The notes: generated from the sequence alone by a model not told the origin. A DNA stretch of 64,000 bases from JACVRW01 sp963827065 (GCA_963827065.1 CAWGZM010000006.1:186001-250000), one strand, 5' to 3'; shown: positions 1 to 9,037, numbered from the stretch's first letter. Numbers and translations are program-made.

Positions 1-36
1 GGGTGCGTCGCGCTCTGTGGCGGTGGTATCGGGCAT
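1..36 (-). CDS. Possible 5' end of an unidentified gene running off the window
   Basis: An ATG at position 36 on the minus strand opens a frame of 12 codons (MPDTTATERDAP) that leaves the window without a stop. It is divergent from the glycosyltransferase gene starting at 128. The fragment is too short to identify, and no TANNNT box lies just upstream of this ATG, unlike most first genes here, so it may not be a real start. Confidence 0.25.
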   Translation of the reverse strand, partial: MPDTTATERDAP

Positions 37-59
37 CGTGAGCGCCTCTGCGAGCGTTG

Positions 60-77
60 GTTGACCGGCGAGTCAAC
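60..77. promoter_or_regulatory. Inverted repeat GTTGAC-N6-GTCAAC, possible operator
   Basis: Two perfect 6-nt arms separated by 6 nt lie in the gap between a possible minus-strand start at 36 and the GTG start at 128. The size and symmetry suit a dimeric repressor site. No regulator gene is adjacent, so this is inference from symmetry alone. Confidence 0.3.
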
Positions 78-113
78 ATTACCAGCGGCCCCTCGGCAGA
101 CCGCCCGGGCCAC

Positions 114-119
114 TAGCCT
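114..119 (+). promoter_or_regulatory. -10 box TAGCCT, leaderless-type promoter
   Basis: TAGCCT ends 8 nt before the GTG at 128. No Shine-Dalgarno sequence is present between box and start, so transcription would begin at or within a base or two of the start codon. Confidence 0.55.
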
Positions 120-127
120 GCGGCCGC

Positions 128-1933
128 GTGCACCGCCTGATCCTGGCGCTGATCGTGGTGGCCGGGTTCGCCCTGCGGATCTGGAACATCGACTACGGCC
201 TGCCCTTCGTCTATTCCGTCGACGAGGGCTCGCACTTCGCGAGCCGCGCGGTGGAGATGTTCTGGCAGGACTTCGACCCCGGCTACTACCAGAACCCCGC
301 TGCCTACACGTACCTCGTGTACGGGCTCCTGCGGATCATGTACGGGCCGCTCGGCTTCCTCTTCGACTTGCCCTTCGCGAACGTGACCGAGCAGTTCGCG
401 AAGGACCCCGCCGAGATCTGGATCGCCGCGCGCACGTTTGCAGCGCTGCTCTGCATGGCGGGCGTCCTCGTGACCTACTGGGCGGCGCGCCGGCTCTGGG
501 GGGTGCGCGAGGGGCTCGTGGCGGCGGCGCTGCTCTCGTTCGCGTTCCTACCCGTCGCGTATTCGCGCGTCGCCGTAACAGACGTTGGTGCACTCGCCGG
601 CGTCGCGCTCGCGCTTCTGTGGGCGGCGCGCGCCGCCGACGAGGGCCGCACGCGTGACTACGCACTCGCCGGCGCCGCTGCCGGGCTCGCGATCTCGTTC
701 AAGTACACGGCCGGCCTCGTCCTGCTGCCGCTCGGCATCGCGGCGCTCGCGCGGCTGCGAGCCGACGGCCTGCGCGCCGTCGGCGGCCTGGCCCTTGGCG
801 GCGCGCTCGCGGCGCTCGTCTTCCTGCTGCTCAACCCGTACGTGTTCGGCTCGCTCGACCAGTGGTGGACCGACCTGCGCGACCAGGCCGACGTGGCCGC
901 CAACGATCGCAAGCCGGGCCAGGCGTCGGGCGGCTTCGGTTACTACCTCGACAGCCTCACCTGGGGCCTCGGCTGGGCCGCCCTCGCGGCGGCGCTCGTG
1001 GGGGCCGTGGTCGTGCTGCGCCGCGACATCGTCCGCGGGCTCATCCTGATCGCGTTCCCGCTCGCCCTGTTCGCCTACCTGGCGACCCAGTCGCGCTACT
1101 TCGGGCGCTGGCTTCTGCCCGCCTACCCGGCGCTGGCGCTGCTGGCCGCCGTCGGGCTGACGCAGCTGGCGACTCTGCTGACGCGCCTCGTCGCCGACAG
1201 CCGCCGGCGCCCGCTGCGGCCCGCCGCCGCGGGCGCCGTGCTCGCCGTGCTGACCGCGCTCGTGCTGATCCAGCCGCTCGCCGCGGACGTGCGCAGCGCC
1301 CAGGTGCTCGGGCGCGAGGACACGCTGAGCCAGGCGCGCGCGTGGCTGGACGAGCGCTACGCGCCCGAGCTGCGCGTGGCGGTCGAGCCGGCCGTGCCCG
1401 GACGCTGGTTCCGCTCGACGCCGGAGGGAGCCAACCCGCCCTGGCTGTCGCGCTGCCCGCGCCGCGACGACTGGACGGAGCCCGGCTGGGCCTACGCCGG
1501 CGAGGGCGGGCGGCGGGTCTGCGCGCAGTACAAGCCGGGCCTCTTCGCTCGGCCCGACGGCGGCGTGCGCGCGTCCGCGTACCACTCGGTGCTCGCGCCC
1601 GATGTGATCGACGACTACCGCCTGTACGGCTACTGCCTCGTGATGACCGTCAACACGGTCCGCGAGCGAGCGCTCGAGACGGGCGATCCCGACGCGCGCG
1701 CCTACTACGAGCGGCTCGCGCGCGAGTCTCGTGTCGTGCGCGAGTTCAGCCCCTACGACGCCGGGGCCGAGCCCGTGCCGTTCAGCTTCGACCTCTCCTA
1801 CAACAGCTACCCGCCCGAGTACGAGCGCCCGGGGCCGACGGTGCGCATCCAGCGGCTGAACCGCTGCAGGCAGGCCTACGGGCCGCCGGTGATCCGGATC
1901 CCGAAGGCGACCGAGCCGCCGCCGTTCTCGTAG
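128..1933 (+). CDS. GT39/ArnT-like membrane glycosyltransferase
   Basis: A 601-residue polytopic protein of the GT-C fold, which uses polyprenyl-phosphate-linked sugars on the outer face of the membrane. A first membrane segment (about residues 3-18) is followed by an external loop with the acidic pair VDEG (D32, E33), where GT-C enzymes keep their catalytic Asp. Roughly ten hydrophobic helices run to about residue 390, then comes a soluble C-terminal domain of about 200 residues rich in Tyr and Arg. The GTG start is favoured because a TANNNT box ends 8 nt upstream. The sugar and acceptor cannot be read from sequence. It heads a glycan locus and is followed by a sulfatase-like gene 28 nt downstream. 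Confidence 0.75.
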   Translation: MHRLILALIVVAGFALRIWNIDYGLPFVYSVDEGSHFASRAVEMFWQDFDPGYYQNPAAYTYLVYGLLRIMYGPLGFLFDLPFANVTEQFAKDPAEIWIAARTFAALLCMAGVLVTYWAARRLWGVREGLVAAALLSFAFLPVAYSRVAVTDVGALAGVALALLWAARAADEGRTRDYALAGAAAGLAISFKYTAGLVLLPLGIAALARLRADGLRAVGGLALGGALAALVFLLLNPYVFGSLDQWWTDLRDQADVAANDRKPGQASGGFGYYLDSLTWGLGWAALAAALVGAVVVLRRDIVRGLILIAFPLALFAYLATQSRYFGRWLLPAYPALALLAAVGLTQLATLLTRLVADSRRRPLRPAAAGAVLAVLTALVLIQPLAADVRSAQVLGREDTLSQARAWLDERYAPELRVAVEPAVPGRWFRSTPEGANPPWLSRCPRRDDWTEPGWAYAGEGGRRVCAQYKPGLFARPDGGVRASAYHSVLAPDVIDDYRLYGYCLVMTVNTVRERALETGDPDARAYYERLARESRVVREFSPYDAGAEPVPFSFDLSYNSYPPEYERPGPTVRIQRLNRCRQAYGPPVIRIPKATEPPPFS

Positions 1934-1946
1934 CTGGGCGGCTAGC

Positions 1947-1952
1947 TACCCT
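1947..1952 (+). promoter_or_regulatory. -10 box TACCCT, leaderless-type promoter
   Basis: TACCCT ends 9 nt before the ATG at 1962, inside the 28-nt gap after the glycosyltransferase stop codon. The sulfatase-like gene may therefore have its own promoter rather than depend on read-through. Confidence 0.55.
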
Positions 1953-1961
1953 GGGGCGGCG

Positions 1962-3425
1962 ATGGAGACGCGCCTGAGCCGCCGGCGGCTGTTGCAGGCC
2001 GGCGCCGCGGGGGCTGCCGGCGCCGCGATGCTGCCCGCCGCCGGGTGCAGCACGAACGCCGCCGGACGCGGCGACGGCAGGCCGAACGTCGTCGTGCTGA
2101 TCATCGACAGCCTGCGGCCCGACCACGTCGGCGCCTATGGCTCACCGCAGATCCAGACCCCCAACGTCGACGCCCTCGCCGCCCGCGGCCTGCGCTTCAA
2201 CCGCGCGTTCCCGGAGGCGATGGTCACGATCCCCGCCCGGCGCTCGATCTTCACGAGCCGGCGAATCTTCCCCTTCCGGAACTTCGTGCCCAACCCCGAG
2301 CTCGGCCCGAGTCCCGGCTGGCTGCCGATCGAGGGCGACGAGAACACGTGGAACAAGGTCCTGAAGGACGAGGGCTACTGGACGGTGCAGGTGTCAGACA
2401 ACCCGCATCTCGCCTTCACGAAGGCCTACGAGCCGTTCCGCCAGACGTGGGACCACTGGCGGACGATCGTCGGCCAGTCGGGCTTCTACCGCGACCCCGA
2501 GACGGTCCCGATCGAGCTGGTCGAGAAGTGGGTGCCGCCGTTCATGCGCGACGAGCGCTACATGCCGGGCATGCGCAAGTACCTCGCCAACACCGGGCGC
2601 GGCGAGGACGAGGAGGAGACCTGCGCGGCGCGCGTCTACAAGGACGCCGCAGGCGTGCTCGAGAAGGCGCAGCGGCGCCAGCCCTTCGCGATGGTCGTCG
2701 ACTGCTTCGACCCGCACGAGCCCTGGAGCCCGCCGCGCGAGTACATCGATCTGTACGCGGACCCCGACTACACGGGCCAGGAGATCGGGGTCACGAACTA
2801 CGGCTTCGCGTCGAACTTCACGCCCGAGCTGTTCCGCCGCCTGCACGCGATCTACGCCGGCGAGGTCACGATGACCGACCGCTGGCTCGGGCATTTCATG
2901 GACCGCTTCTACGACCTCGGGCTCGACGAGAACACGGTGGTCGTGCTGCTCTCGGACCACGGCTACCTGCTCGGCGAGCGCGGCTACACCGGCAAGGTGC
3001 CCTCGCAGCTCCACCCCGAGCTCGCGCAGGTGCCGATGATCCTCGTGACCCCTGACAACAAGGCCGCGGGCGAGGTCTCGCAGTTCTTCGCCTCCACCCA
3101 CGACGTCGGCCCGACCGTCCTGTCGATGCTGGGGCTCGACCCGCCGGGCTGGATGGAGGGCACGAACCTGGCGGCGATCATGGACGGCGACGACCCGCCC
3201 GACCGGCGCGAGGTCCACTACGGCGGCATGTACAACCGCTTCTTCATCCGCACGGACGACTTCGTGTTGATCGGCGACAACCAGGGCAACGAGCGGCACA
3301 TGTACGACCTGCGCCAGGACCCGCACGAGTTCTTCAACATCGAGCCGAAGAACAAGAAGGTCTCCGAGGAGCTCTACCAGCACGTGCTCGAGCTGGCCGG
3401 CGGGCCGCTGCCCTATTACGAGTAG
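1962..3425 (+). CDS. Sulfatase-like hydrolase with Thr at the nucleophile position, Tat lipoprotein
   Basis: A 487-residue alkaline-phosphatase-superfamily protein. The N-terminus has a twin-arginine stretch (SRRRLL, residues 6-11), a hydrophobic Ala/Gly run and a lipobox ending at C29, so it is probably Tat-exported and lipid-anchored. The metal-site motif IIDS (D49) and the C-terminal LLSDHGYLLGERG fit family S1. The signature that normally reads Cys/Ser-x-Pro-x-Arg reads TIPAR, with T89 (codon ACG, 2226-2228) in the modified position. Formylglycine cannot form from Thr, so a phosphodiesterase or phosphotransferase role is more likely than sulfate ester hydrolysis. Its 3' end overlaps the convergent transporter gene by 10 nt. 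Confidence 0.8.
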   Translation: METRLSRRRLLQAGAAGAAGAAMLPAAGCSTNAAGRGDGRPNVVVLIIDSLRPDHVGAYGSPQIQTPNVDALAARGLRFNRAFPEAMVTIPARRSIFTSRRIFPFRNFVPNPELGPSPGWLPIEGDENTWNKVLKDEGYWTVQVSDNPHLAFTKAYEPFRQTWDHWRTIVGQSGFYRDPETVPIELVEKWVPPFMRDERYMPGMRKYLANTGRGEDEEETCAARVYKDAAGVLEKAQRRQPFAMVVDCFDPHEPWSPPREYIDLYADPDYTGQEIGVTNYGFASNFTPELFRRLHAIYAGEVTMTDRWLGHFMDRFYDLGLDENTVVVLLSDHGYLLGERGYTGKVPSQLHPELAQVPMILVTPDNKAAGEVSQFFASTHDVGPTVLSMLGLDPPGWMEGTNLAAIMDGDDPPDRREVHYGGMYNRFFIRTDDFVLIGDNQGNERHMYDLRQDPHEFFNIEPKNKKVSEELYQHVLELAGGPLPYYE

Positions 3426-4240
3426 GCGATCGCGGCGACGCCGGCTGCGACGGTGACGGCGCCCACCAGTTTCACCGTCGTCAGGCGCTCGTGGAGAAAG
3501 ACGGCGGCCAGGAGGGCGGCGATCACGATGCTGCTCTCCCGTGTGGCGGCCACCGGGGCGGCAGGAGCGAGCTGTAGCGCCGCCAGGACCAGGAGGTAGG
3601 CGCCAAGGGTGGCGGCGGCGGTCAGTGCGCTGCGGGCGCTGAGGTCCGGCCTCGCGCCGACCACGGCTGGGAAGAGGAGGGCACAGGGCGCGATGACGAG
3701 CGCCAGGTACGCGAGCGGATCGGCGTGCTCGACGCCCTCGGCATCGACCAGCGTGTAGGCGGCGATCATGGCCGCAATGGCGAGACCGAACGCCAGATCC
3801 CGGAGGGTTGCCGACTTGTCGTCGTCCGACGACAAGAACCCGGCAAGCCCCACCAGGAGCACGCCGGCGCACACGGCCAGAACGCCGACGCCGGCGAGCC
3901 AGCCCACCCCCCTCCCCAGCCCAAGCACGCCCACGGCCAGCACCAGCGCCGGAGCCACGCCGCGCGCGACCGGGTACACGACCGACACTGACCCGCCGCG
4001 GTAGGCCTGCGCGAGTAGGACGAAGTAGGCGAGCTCCAAAACCGCCGAGGCCGCGATGTAGGGCGCCGCGGAGCGCGACACCTCCCCGAACAAGAGCGCG
4101 AACGGCGCCAGCAGCAGCACGCCCCAGACGAGCAGCCCGGCGGTCGCAGCGACCGTGTCCCGCGCGCCGGCGAGCGCGACGTTCCAGCCCGCGTGCAGAA
4201 AGGCGGCGCCGAGCGCGAGCGCGAGGGCGCCGCCGCTCAC
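3416..4240 (-). CDS. EamA/DMT-superfamily transporter
   Basis: A 274-residue, very hydrophobic protein with about ten transmembrane helices in two EamA repeats (about residues 1-130 and 140-274). The first repeat begins with the characteristic AAFLHAGWNVALAGARD. Family members export or exchange small metabolites; the substrate is not predictable. The GTG start at 4240 lies 1 nt after the stop codon of the flavoprotein gene (TGA at 4244-4242), so it is probably the last gene of the operon 10090 to 3416. Its 3' end overlaps the end of the convergent sulfatase-like gene. Confidence 0.8.
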   Translation of the reverse strand: MSGGALALALGAAFLHAGWNVALAGARDTVAATAGLLVWGVLLLAPFALLFGEVSRSAAPYIAASAVLELAYFVLLAQAYRGGSVSVVYPVARGVAPALVLAVGVLGLGRGVGWLAGVGVLAVCAGVLLVGLAGFLSSDDDKSATLRDLAFGLAIAAMIAAYTLVDAEGVEHADPLAYLALVIAPCALLFPAVVGARPDLSARSALTAAATLGAYLLVLAALQLAPAAPVAATRESSIVIAALLAAVFLHERLTTVKLVGAVTVAAGVAAIAYS

Positions 4241-4241
4241 G

Positions 4242-5777
4242 TCAGGAGTGCAGCGGCTCCTTCATCGACTCCGTGTCCGGAGCCTCGATGTACGGCTGCT
4301 GCTCGTCCTGGGTCGACTCCTCGTGATACGCCGACTCGGCGTTGACCGCCCAGATGTCGTGGTCGGTCCCCTTGACGAGGTTGTCGACGGCGCGCAGCGC
4401 GGTCAGCGAGGAGTGATCCGAGTTGTTGTAGCGGTGGAGGCCGTTGCGGCCGACCTGGATGAAGTTGTCGAGCCCGTCGAGCCAGGAGCGGATCATGTGG
4501 ACGCGCTCCGAGTAGTCGGGGTCGTACATCGGGTAGGCCTTCGGCACGCGCTCGACGAAGCCGAACTCGAGCCGGTCCGCGCTGGCCAGGCCGAGCTGCT
4601 CGAGCTCGCGCATCCCGAGCTGCACGAGCTCTTGATCGTCCGTCTCCCAGAGCTCGTCCCCGGCGAAGCAGAAGAACTCGAGGCCGACACACGCCTTCGA
4701 GGGGTCCGGCACCATCCACGGGCTCCACGAGCGGAAGTTCTGGATGCGGCCGACATTCACATTGGGGTCGTGGATGTAGATCCAGTTGTCCGGGAAGAGG
4801 TCGTCGCCGTCCAGCACCACGGCCACGGTGAGGAAGTCCCGGTAACGGAGGCCCTTGGCCGCCGAGATCACCTCCGGGCGCGGATGCGGCTCCGCCATGC
4901 CAACCGTGTTGCGCAGCGGGAGCGATGAGATCACGGCCGAGGGCTCGAAGACCTTGTCGGCCGCGTACACGCGGACGCAGCGGTCGCCGTCGAACTCGAG
5001 CTTCGTGGCCTTGTGCTCGAGCAGCACCTCGCCGCCGAGCGCGCGGATGTCCTCGGTCATCTGCTCCCACATCTGGCCTGGGCCGAAGCGGGGGTAGTTG
5101 AACTTCGAGATGAGCGAGGTGACCTTGTTGTCCTTGTTGCCGAAGAAGGCCGACCACGCGGCACGGAAGAAGGACAGGTTCTTGATCCGCTGGGCGGCCC
5201 AGTCGGCGCGGATCTCCGACGTCGGGACGCCCCAGACCTTCTCGGTGTAGGACTTGAAGAACTGGTTGAAGAGCCACTTGCCGAAGCGGTTCGAGACCCA
5301 CTGCTCGAAGTTGTCCTCCTTGCCCTTCGGCTTGACCGCCGCCCAGAGGTAGGAGAACAGCGCCTTCGTGAGATCGACCGGCCCGAGCTTCTTCATCACG
5401 TCCGGCCCGCGCAGCGGGTAGTCGAGGAACTTCCCCTCGCCGCTCGGCGAGCGCCAGTAGATGCGCGACATGCGCGGCCGCTCGAGGAACTCCTCCTTCA
5501 TGATCTCGTGCCAGAGGTCGTCGATCTCCTTGACCTTCGTGAAGAAGCGGTGGCCGCCGAGGTCGAAGCGGTAGCCGTCGCGAACGGCGGTCTTGGCGAT
5601 GCCGCCGACCTGGTCCTCGGCCTCGAGCACGATCACCGGCAGGCCCTGCTTTGCGAGCACGTAGCCGGCCGTCAGCCCGGCCGGCCCGCCCCCCAGGATC
5701 ACTGTCGGCTTGTCGCGCATCTCGGGGCGCGCGAGATCGACGGGCGGTTGAGGCTTCAGGTCGTTGTTCTCACTCAT
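4242..5777 (-). CDS. FAD-dependent oxidoreductase, UDP-galactopyranose mutase/protoporphyrinogen oxidase-like
   Basis: A 511-residue flavoprotein. The dinucleotide-binding motif ILGGGPAGLTAGY (about residues 27-39) is followed by the ribose-binding Glu (E52) and a GGI segment, then the FDLGGHRFF signature shared by UDP-galactopyranose mutases and amine-oxidase-like FAD enzymes found in O-antigen clusters. The ATG at 5777 overlaps the previous stop by one base (TGATG), which fixes the start; an upstream in-frame ATG at 5930 would overlap the glycosyltransferase gene by about 150 nt and adds an Arg-rich tail. A role in making or modifying a nucleotide-sugar or lipid-linked sugar is inferred from context only. 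Confidence 0.75.
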   Translation of the reverse strand: MSENNDLKPQPPVDLARPEMRDKPTVILGGGPAGLTAGYVLAKQGLPVIVLEAEDQVGGIAKTAVRDGYRFDLGGHRFFTKVKEIDDLWHEIMKEEFLERPRMSRIYWRSPSGEGKFLDYPLRGPDVMKKLGPVDLTKALFSYLWAAVKPKGKEDNFEQWVSNRFGKWLFNQFFKSYTEKVWGVPTSEIRADWAAQRIKNLSFFRAAWSAFFGNKDNKVTSLISKFNYPRFGPGQMWEQMTEDIRALGGEVLLEHKATKLEFDGDRCVRVYAADKVFEPSAVISSLPLRNTVGMAEPHPRPEVISAAKGLRYRDFLTVAVVLDGDDLFPDNWIYIHDPNVNVGRIQNFRSWSPWMVPDPSKACVGLEFFCFAGDELWETDDQELVQLGMRELEQLGLASADRLEFGFVERVPKAYPMYDPDYSERVHMIRSWLDGLDNFIQVGRNGLHRYNNSDHSSLTALRAVDNLVKGTDHDIWAVNAESAYHEESTQDEQQPYIEAPDTESMKEPLHS

Positions 5778-7402
5778 CAGTCTTCTGTCTTCTCGTAGAC
5801 GACGCCGCGCACTCCGATACGTGTGGCGCGCCGGTAGTTGGGGGGCACGACTGCTACTCGCTCGAGGCGCGGATCTTGCGCGAGCGCCGCGCCCCACTGG
5901 GCTGAGCGGCGCCGCACCAGCTCGGTCCAAGGGGCGTCCCAGTCGTCCGCGCGCTGCGTCACCGGGTGCACGATGAGGACCCTCCCGCCGACGGGCAGGT
6001 TATCAACGAGCGGTTCGAGGTTCTTCTGGACGGTCGAGTCCTCCATGCGCTCGCCGCCGTCGGTCCAGTCCATCACGCGGTCGTTCTCGACGACCCCGAG
6101 CGGGCTCGCGAAGCGCAGCTCTGGAGCGCCTCCCAGCCTCTCCAGGTGATAGGCGAGCAGGGGTCCCTGCTCGGGTTGCATCGAGATCACGAGGTCGTCC
6201 TCGCGCAGCAGGTTCTCGCCGACCACGGCCTTGCGGAGGTCGGCGGCGTTCGACTTGTTCTCGAGGCCGTACGAGCGCGGGATGGCCCAGATGACGATGA
6301 TGATCGCGAGCGCGGCAAGCCCCAGCACGCCCGCCCGCGCGAGCCCCAGCGCCGCGACCAGCAGCATGGGCCCGAGCAGCACGCCGAGGTAGCGGGTGGT
6401 CCAGGCGGGCGAGACCTGCGAGACGAGCCAGGCGACCGCGAGCGTGGCGAGCACGATCACGGCGCCGGCGATCAGCGCCGTGCGCTCCTTGTCCTCGACG
6501 CGCCGCTGCAGGATCGCGGCAAGCCCCGAGCCGCCGGCGAGGACGAGCGCGACCGTCGGCGTGCCCCCTCCCAGCAGCGACTTCGAGATCTGCACGGGCG
6601 CGCCGAAGTTCGGCGGGTTGAGCCACGGGGCGCCGGTGTGCTGGATCTGGTGCAACAGCGTCGGAACCCACGGGAGGTAGAGCAGGCCAGCGCCGCCGAA
6701 GCCGATGGCCGCGTCCTTCCAGAAGCTCGAGCGCACCTCGGACACGTACCAGCAAGGCACGAGCGCGCAGGCGAGGCCGACCGCCAGGAACAACCCCCAG
6801 TTGTGCGTGTAGAGCATCGCGGCGAGCAGCACCGCGAACACGGGCAGGTACTTCCGGCGGCCGAACGCGAAGACATGCAGGAAGGCGGCCGTTGCGAGCA
6901 GCGACAGGACCAGCATGAGCGCGTACATGCGGGTCTCCTGCGCGTAGGCCGTGAGGAACGGGTTGACGGCGCAGAGCGCGGCGCAGATCAGGCCGGCGCG
7001 GCGGCCGAAGAGGCTCCAGCCCGCCCACATCCCGCCCGGGATCGAGACGAGCGAGATCGCGACCGACAGCCCCTGGGTCTCGGCCGGGCCGTCGCCGAAG
7101 AGGTCCATCCAGGCCGACAGCAGCATGTAGTAGAGCGGCGGCGAGCCGTCGACGCGCAGCACGCCCGGGATGTCGAACAGCGGCTGCGACGCGATCCCGA
7201 TCGAGAGGCCCTCGTCCATCCAGAGCGACTCGCCGAGCGAGTTGGTGCGCAGGTAGAGCGAGACGGCGAACAGCCCGAGCAGCACAAGCGCCGGCAGCAC
7301 GAAGCTGCCGGGCAGCGAATCGAGCTTGGGCAGCGCTCGAGTGCGTGGGGAGGCGACGCTTGCCACGGGCGGGTCGGATCGTAGTGAGTCAGTCCTGGCC
7401 AA
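5777..7402 (-). CDS. GT39/ArnT-like membrane glycosyltransferase
   Basis: A 541-residue polytopic protein with a cytoplasmic lead of about 33 residues, a first membrane helix, then an external loop with LWMDEGLSI (D63, E64), the acidic motif of GT-C transferases, and SPPLYY, a common following segment in GT39. About ten helices follow and a soluble C-terminal domain of about 130 residues. It starts at TTG (7402), overlapping the upstream gene by 14 nt, and its stop overlaps the flavoprotein ATG by 1 nt. This places it in the operon 10090 to 3416. The donor is presumably a polyprenyl-phospho-sugar. Confidence 0.75.
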   Translation of the reverse strand: MARTDSLRSDPPVASVASPRTRALPKLDSLPGSFVLPALVLLGLFAVSLYLRTNSLGESLWMDEGLSIGIASQPLFDIPGVLRVDGSPPLYYMLLSAWMDLFGDGPAETQGLSVAISLVSIPGGMWAGWSLFGRRAGLICAALCAVNPFLTAYAQETRMYALMLVLSLLATAAFLHVFAFGRRKYLPVFAVLLAAMLYTHNWGLFLAVGLACALVPCWYVSEVRSSFWKDAAIGFGGAGLLYLPWVPTLLHQIQHTGAPWLNPPNFGAPVQISKSLLGGGTPTVALVLAGGSGLAAILQRRVEDKERTALIAGAVIVLATLAVAWLVSQVSPAWTTRYLGVLLGPMLLVAALGLARAGVLGLAALAIIIVIWAIPRSYGLENKSNAADLRKAVVGENLLREDDLVISMQPEQGPLLAYHLERLGGAPELRFASPLGVVENDRVMDWTDGGERMEDSTVQKNLEPLVDNLPVGGRVLIVHPVTQRADDWDAPWTELVRRRSAQWGAALAQDPRLERVAVVPPNYRRATRIGVRGVVYEKTED

Positions 7403-9026
7403 TTGTCCGCGTGGGCTGCTTGCCGAGGCCTGAGCCGAGCGGGGCCGGAGCGGTGGGCGCGTCCGGGCTCGCGGCGGGGCAGCCGTCCTCGCGGTTGCCC
7501 TCCGGCGGCACGGTCAGGAGCCGCCACTTGCCGTGCTGGTCGACCAGCCGGTAGCGGTCGTCCGTCGGCTTCGTCACGAGCGGGCCGTCCGGCACGGTGC
7601 GGGTACGGAAGACGACGCCCGGTGGCGGTGTCTCCTTCCAGCCGACGTTGATGCCGTGGACGCCGAGCTCGTAGGCCACCATCTGGGTCTGGAAGGGCCC
7701 GCTGAAGACGCCGCCGCAGGCGAGCAGCCGCTCCTGCCCGCCGTTCTCATCGATGAGCGCCTTGAGGTCGTGCCACAGGAACGCCTCGTGCTCGAGGCCG
7801 CCCTGCACGCGTGCCGTGTTATCCGCCTTGGCGACGATCGTCGGCGAGGCGATCGCGATTCCGGCTACGAGCGCCGCGCCGGCGGCGATCGCTCCCGCGC
7901 GCGCAGTGCCGAAGACGCGCCGTCCGGCCCACTCGACGCCCTGGAGCAGGCGTACTGCTCCGACGCCGCCGAGCACGGACACCGCCGCGGTGGTGACCAT
8001 CAGGTAGCGCTGGTTGCCCGCGAAGCCGGCCTCGGTCATCGCGGCCACGAGCGCGAACCAGGAGAAGCCGAGGATCGCCAGCGCCAGCACGGCACCCTGC
8101 GCCCGTCTTCGCCACCAGGCGACCGCCGCCACCCCTACCGCGATCACCGTCCCCAGCTCGACCGGGGCGATCGTGCTCTCCGAGAAGCGCTTGAAGAGCT
8201 CGACCGCCGGCGACTCGGCGAACGCCGCACTGCCCGGGTTGGGAGCGTTGGCGCGCGCGCCGGCGCGGAACGGGTCGCCGGCGCCCCACCACTCCGGCAG
8301 GAACCAGAGCGCCGGGATCAGTGCCGCGAAGCCGACCATCCGCAGCCGCAGGCGCGGCTCCGCGAACCACAGCCACAGGCCGTAGAGGGCGAGGAAGGGC
8401 CACGCCTCGGGTCGCAGCAGCGCCGCCGCGACGCCGAGGTAGAGCGCGTGGTCGCGGCGCCCGTCGAGGTGGCGCTCAAAGGCCCAGAGCGCGACCGCGG
8501 CGAGCAGCGGCTCCGAGTTGCCGAGCGCGGCGTCGCGCACGTACTTGTTGCTCGCGAACAGCGCCGCGAAGCCGCTGACGCCGGCGAGCACGCCGTAGAT
8601 CCCGCCGCCGACGAGCCGGCTCGCGACGCGGTAGGCCATCACACAGCCGAAGAGCCCGCCCGCCCGGGCGACCCAGAGCCACAGGTAGGGCGCCAGGTCG
8701 TCGCCGAACAGCGCGAACGGGGTCGTGAAGAGGATCGGCAGCGGCTTCCAGGACGGCCCGCCCTCGGTCACCAGGTCAAGCTCGGTGATCTCGCGGCCCC
8801 ACAGGATCCATGCCCACGGGTCGTAGGTCGGCGTCGACGGCCACAGCAGCGAGATCGCGGCGATCGCGAGGCAGGCCGCCATGATCCAGGCGATCTGCAC
8901 GCCGTGGCGGTCCCGGGCGCGTCCTCCAGCGGCCTCCGGGGCGCCGTTGCGGGAGGTGCCGGGCGCGGGGGGTGACGCGACCTCCCGCGGGCGCAGGAGC
9001 CGGAGCTGTGCGGCGGACACCCGCAT
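7389..9026 (-). CDS. Polytopic membrane protein, GT-C-like, paralogue of the gene at 16645-18084
   Basis: A membrane protein of 545 residues from the ATG at 9026, or 497 from an ATG at 8882, which aligns best with the start of its paralogue. The first 48 residues are Arg/Pro-rich and poorly conserved, so the later start is possible. After the first helix it carries PTYDPWAWILWGREI and SWKPLP, both matched in the paralogue (SYDPFAWLVWGREI, SWKPLP). About ten to twelve helices are followed by a soluble C-terminal domain of about 120 residues. I infer a membrane glycosyltransferase from the layout, but no standard GT signature is obvious. It lies 11 nt after the UPF0104 gene. Confidence 0.65.
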   Translation of the reverse strand: MRVSAAQLRLLRPREVASPPAPGTSRNGAPEAAGGRARDRHGVQIAWIMAACLAIAAISLLWPSTPTYDPWAWILWGREITELDLVTEGGPSWKPLPILFTTPFALFGDDLAPYLWLWVARAGGLFGCVMAYRVASRLVGGGIYGVLAGVSGFAALFASNKYVRDAALGNSEPLLAAVALWAFERHLDGRRDHALYLGVAAALLRPEAWPFLALYGLWLWFAEPRLRLRMVGFAALIPALWFLPEWWGAGDPFRAGARANAPNPGSAAFAESPAVELFKRFSESTIAPVELGTVIAVGVAAVAWWRRRAQGAVLALAILGFSWFALVAAMTEAGFAGNQRYLMVTTAAVSVLGGVGAVRLLQGVEWAGRRVFGTARAGAIAAGAALVAGIAIASPTIVAKADNTARVQGGLEHEAFLWHDLKALIDENGGQERLLACGGVFSGPFQTQMVAYELGVHGINVGWKETPPPGVVFRTRTVPDGPLVTKPTDDRYRLVDQHGKWRLLTVPPEGNREDGCPAASPDAPTAPAPLGSGLGKQPTRTIGQD

Positions 9027-9037
9027 CGCAGCGGGTG

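Noticed and set aside
3416..3425. Ten-nt overlap of convergent stop codons as a possible regulatory site
   Set aside because: Short tail-to-tail overlaps are common in compact genomes and nothing else is present there.
2394..3872. Long minus-strand frame (about 490 codons) opposite the sulfatase-like and EamA genes
   Set aside because: It crosses the junction of two well-supported genes, is Arg/Val/Gly-rich with no domain and is a typical shadow of high-GC codon use.
5778..5930. Upstream in-frame extension of the flavoprotein gene
   Set aside because: It would overlap the glycosyltransferase gene by 154 nt and adds an Arg/Pro-rich tail; the TGATG junction at 5777 gives a better start.
7533..8975. 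Plus-strand frame opposite the GT-C-like gene at 7389-9026
   Set aside because: Arg/Glu-rich shadow with no recognisable domain; the minus strand codes for a polytopic protein.
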